Source: Sutterella sp.
Lineage (GTDB): Bacteria > Pseudomonadota > Gammaproteobacteria > Burkholderiales > Burkholderiaceae_F
Reading direction: 5' to 3'
Assembly: GCA_019410445.1 (NCBI GenBank)
Contig: DXSO01000012.1
Span: 20,057 to 26,487 of the forward strand
Length of the DNA: 6,431 bases
Shown piece by piece: positions 4,745 through 6,431 of this stretch (positions within the stretch are counted from its first letter, which is position 1; each line of letters starts with the position of its first letter). A program made the position numbers and the translations under genes. The notes below the pieces were generated by a model. It was given only the letters and a program-made list of their open reading frames with translations, was not told the origin of the DNA and did not search any database.

Positions 4745-6133
4745 ATGGACTTTCTTAATCATCTTGTTGGTGAAATCAACAGCGTCCTATGGGGCGTTTT
4801 TTGTCTGATCCCGTTGCTGTGCGGAACGGGTATTTTTTACTCCATCAAGCTGCGGTTTGTGCAGGTTCGCAAGTTCGGACTAGCCACACGCATTCTCTTT
4901 GGCGGTGCAACTCTTTTCGGCAAACGTGCCGACAAAACCGGTATGAGTTCATTCCAAGCTCTTGCAACTGCGATTGCTGCTCAAGTCGGTACCGGTAACG
5001 TTGCGGGTACGGCTACCGCCATTGTTTCCGGCGGCCCAGGTGCTCTTTTTTGGTTGTGGATAGCCGCTTTCTTTGGTATGGCCACCATCTTTGCCGAGGC
5101 TGTACTGGCTCAAACATTCAAAGGCCAAGATTCCAATGGCCATGTCGTTGGCGGTCCGGCGTACTACATCACCAAAGGCATGGGAGAAAAGTGGCGTCCG
5201 ATGGCTGTCTTTTTCTCAATTGCCATCATCATCGCCTTGGGGTGCATCGGCAATATGGTGCAATCCAATTCGATCTCAAATGCTATGCACACAGCATTTG
5301 ATGTTCCGCTTATTGTCACCGGCATCGTCACCGCCATCCTTTCCGGAGCCGTATTCTTCGGCGGCGTAGCCCGTCTGGCCAGCGTCACCGAAAAAATCGT
5401 TCCTTTTATGGCCGCGATCTACATTATCGGCGGTACTTACGTCATCGCCTGCCACATTGGCGAACTTGGAAATGCATTCCGACTGATCTTTACGGCAGCC
5501 TTTGACCCTCAGGCCGTCATGGGCGGAGCACTCGGTCTCACGGTAGCCAAAGCCATGCAGTTCGGTGTTGCTCGTGGTCTGTTTTCCAACGAAGCAGGCA
5601 TGGGTTCCACTCCTCATGCACACGCAGTCGCTAAAGTAGATCACCCGGCCGAACAAGGGCTTGTGGCTATTTTTGGTGTGTTCGCTACCCTCATCGTTGT
5701 GACCTTTACGGGCATCGTCATTCTTGTAACCGGGGTTCTGGATTTCCAAACGACCGGCATTGCTCTCACGCAGAAAGCCTACAACGTCGGCCTTGGCTCT
5801 CTAGGCGTTGGCTTTGTTGCGGTTTGCTTGTTCTTCTTTGCTTATTCCACCATCATCGGTTGGTACTTTTTTGCCGAGCAGAACGTACGCTTCCTTTTCT
5901 CGGAAAAAGCGTTGCTTCCTTATCGTTTGATTGTGTGCGTCTTCATCGTAGTCGGCGCAACGCTCAAAGTGGATTTGGTCTGGGCTTTGGCGGATCTTTT
6001 CAATGGCCTGATGGTCATTCCCAACCTCATTGCTCTTATCGCTTTGCATAAGATCGTCACCAAGAGTCTGGAAGATTTTGAAGCCAAACTGGAAACTTAC
6101 GAAAGAACTCAGAAACAGTTCTCTAATCAGTAA
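4745..6133 (+). CDS. AGCS-family sodium:alanine/glycine symporter
   Basis: This is an inner-membrane carrier of the alanine or glycine:cation symporter family (Pfam Na_Ala_symp), which imports small neutral amino acids with Na+. Starting at 4745 it has 462 aa, normal for the family. Signatures in order are a first membrane segment at about 14-34, GTGNVAG (82-88), GGPGALFWLWIAAFFG (96-111, the family signature), GGPAYY (136-141), ARGLFSNEAGMGS (276-288), HPAEQGLVAIFGVF (300-313) and YSTIIGWYFFAE (367-378). Hydrophobic stretches suggest about ten to eleven membrane helices, ending in a charged cytoplasmic tail (440-462). Many homologues have GVFxDT where this one has GVFATL (311-316), so the usual Asp is replaced; the substrate may differ from alanine. 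An in-frame ATG at 4697 would add 16 polar residues but lacks a ribosome binding site. The gene is monocistronic, with its own promoter and terminator. Confidence 0.93.
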   Translation: MDFLNHLVGEINSVLWGVFCLIPLLCGTGIFYSIKLRFVQVRKFGLATRILFGGATLFGKRADKTGMSSFQALATAIAAQVGTGNVAGTATAIVSGGPGALFWLWIAAFFGMATIFAEAVLAQTFKGQDSNGHVVGGPAYYITKGMGEKWRPMAVFFSIAIIIALGCIGNMVQSNSISNAMHTAFDVPLIVTGIVTAILSGAVFFGGVARLASVTEKIVPFMAAIYIIGGTYVIACHIGELGNAFRLIFTAAFDPQAVMGGALGLTVAKAMQFGVARGLFSNEAGMGSTPHAHAVAKVDHPAEQGLVAIFGVFATLIVVTFTGIVILVTGVLDFQTTGIALTQKAYNVGLGSLGVGFVAVCLFFFAYSTIIGWYFFAEQNVRFLFSEKALLPYRLIVCVFIVVGATLKVDLVWALADLFNGLMVIPNLIALIALHKIVTKSLEDFEAKLETYERTQKQFSNQ

Positions 6134-6150
6134 GCCTTCTGCCTTTCAAA

Positions 6151-6188
6151 ACGAGGTTGCCGCATCCTCCGGCAACCTCGTTTTTTTT
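6151..6188 (+). terminator. Rho-independent terminator after the AGCS symporter gene
   Basis: ACGAGGTTGCCG (6151-6162) pairs perfectly with CGGCAACCTCGT (6170-6181) around a 7-nt loop, followed by a run of T to 6188; flanking A and T bases can extend the stem. It begins 17 nt after the stop codon and is the strongest terminator in the window. Confidence 0.95.
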
Positions 6189-6379
6189 CTATCCGTTCAC
6201 CAGTCCACTCCAATCAGCAATTCAATACGAACAGATTCCCTGCAAGCTCTATCTTCCCAATCACCACATCACTTCCAATTTCTCCGAGAAATACCCATTC
6301 GAAGAATTCTCATCATTATCCAAACGCTTGGTTTCTGTGCAAAATAATCCGGACTACTCCAGTCACTTGCACTTTCCAA

Positions 6380-6431
6380 ATCGGGTAGGAGCCCGTGGAT
6401 TAATTCCACGGGCGACCTCCCACACCACCCA
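6380..6431 (-). mobile_element. 3' end of a group II intron (domain V 3' strand plus domain VI), cut by the window edge
   Basis: Read on the minus strand, GGTGGTGTGGGAGG (plus 6416-6429) resembles the end of domain V and the start of domain VI in bacterial group II introns. Domain VI then folds as GGG (6419-6421) and AGG (6416-6418), a small internal loop, and GCCCGTGG (6406-6413), closed by AATTAAT and paired with CCACGGGC (6391-6398), CCT (6387-6389) and CCC (6383-6385). One unpaired A (complement of T6386) is bulged on the 3' strand, seven nucleotides from a terminal GAT (6380-6382). This is the position and form of the lariat branch point. The rest of domain V, domains I-IV and any intron-encoded reverse transcriptase/maturase would lie to the right of the window on the minus strand. 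The identification rests on structure and remembered sequence and was not searched. The alternative is an unrelated strong hairpin. Confidence 0.72.

Noticed and set aside
4264..4758. 164-codon plus-strand open frame (TTG start) upstream of and overlapping the symporter gene
   Set aside because: No ribosome binding site, no recognisable domain, composition unlike a real protein, and it overlaps the symporter promoter, leader and start.
5276..5749. 157-codon minus-strand frame inside the symporter gene
   Set aside because: Low-complexity Gly/Asp/Lys-rich antisense of a membrane-protein reading frame; no initiation signal.
6272..6379. 36-codon minus-strand frame directly after the intron end (begins LESASDWSS, ends RRNWK)
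   Set aside because: It could be the tail of a gene split by the intron, but 36 open codons are expected by chance and no family is recognised. The 6189-6379 stretch is therefore left unannotated.

Overview
The window looks like chromosomal DNA of a moderate-GC betaproteobacterium, most likely in or near Sutterellaceae (Burkholderiales). That placement is inferred from the SspA sequence style, the sspA-sspB pair followed by a tRNA gene, and the overall composition. It was not tested by any search.

Layout. Positions 39-1080 (+) hold sspA and sspB, a compact operon with 16 nt between the genes. sspB is followed at once by its own tRNA promoter, a complete tRNA-Thr(UGU) with encoded CCA (1108-1183) and a strong intrinsic terminator (1192-1219). 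Positions 1342-4121 (-) hold a two-gene class I ribonucleotide reductase operon, nrdA then nrdB, which converges on the tRNA. nrdA is a short form with no N-terminal ATP-cone, and nrdB also lacks one. The nrdA promoter is overlapped by one strong and one weaker NrdR-like box spaced 31 bp apart, so NrdR repression is the likely main transcriptional control. Positions 4122-4744 are a divergent intergenic region of about 620 bp. They contain the nrdA promoter and NrdR boxes, an unexplained cluster of overlapping palindromes (4325-4355), a stretch with no supportable gene, and a promoter plus a hairpin-forming leader for the next gene. Positions 4745-6133 (+) encode an AGCS-family sodium:amino-acid symporter ending in a strong terminator (6151-6188). 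About 190 bp follow in which I see no gene.

The last 52 bases (6380-6431), read on the minus strand, have the form of the 3' end of a bacterial group II intron: the 3' strand of domain V, then a domain VI hairpin with a bulged A seven nucleotides from a terminal GAT. The rest of the intron, and probably its reverse transcriptase/maturase, would lie beyond the right edge.

The genes do not form one pathway. SspA (RNA polymerase partner) and SspB (ClpXP adaptor) serve stress response and proteolysis, NrdAB makes deoxyribonucleotides, and the symporter imports small amino acids. No clearly new multi-gene system is visible. The points most worth a second look are the intron terminus, the cone-less RNR with its NrdR operator, and the palindrome cluster.
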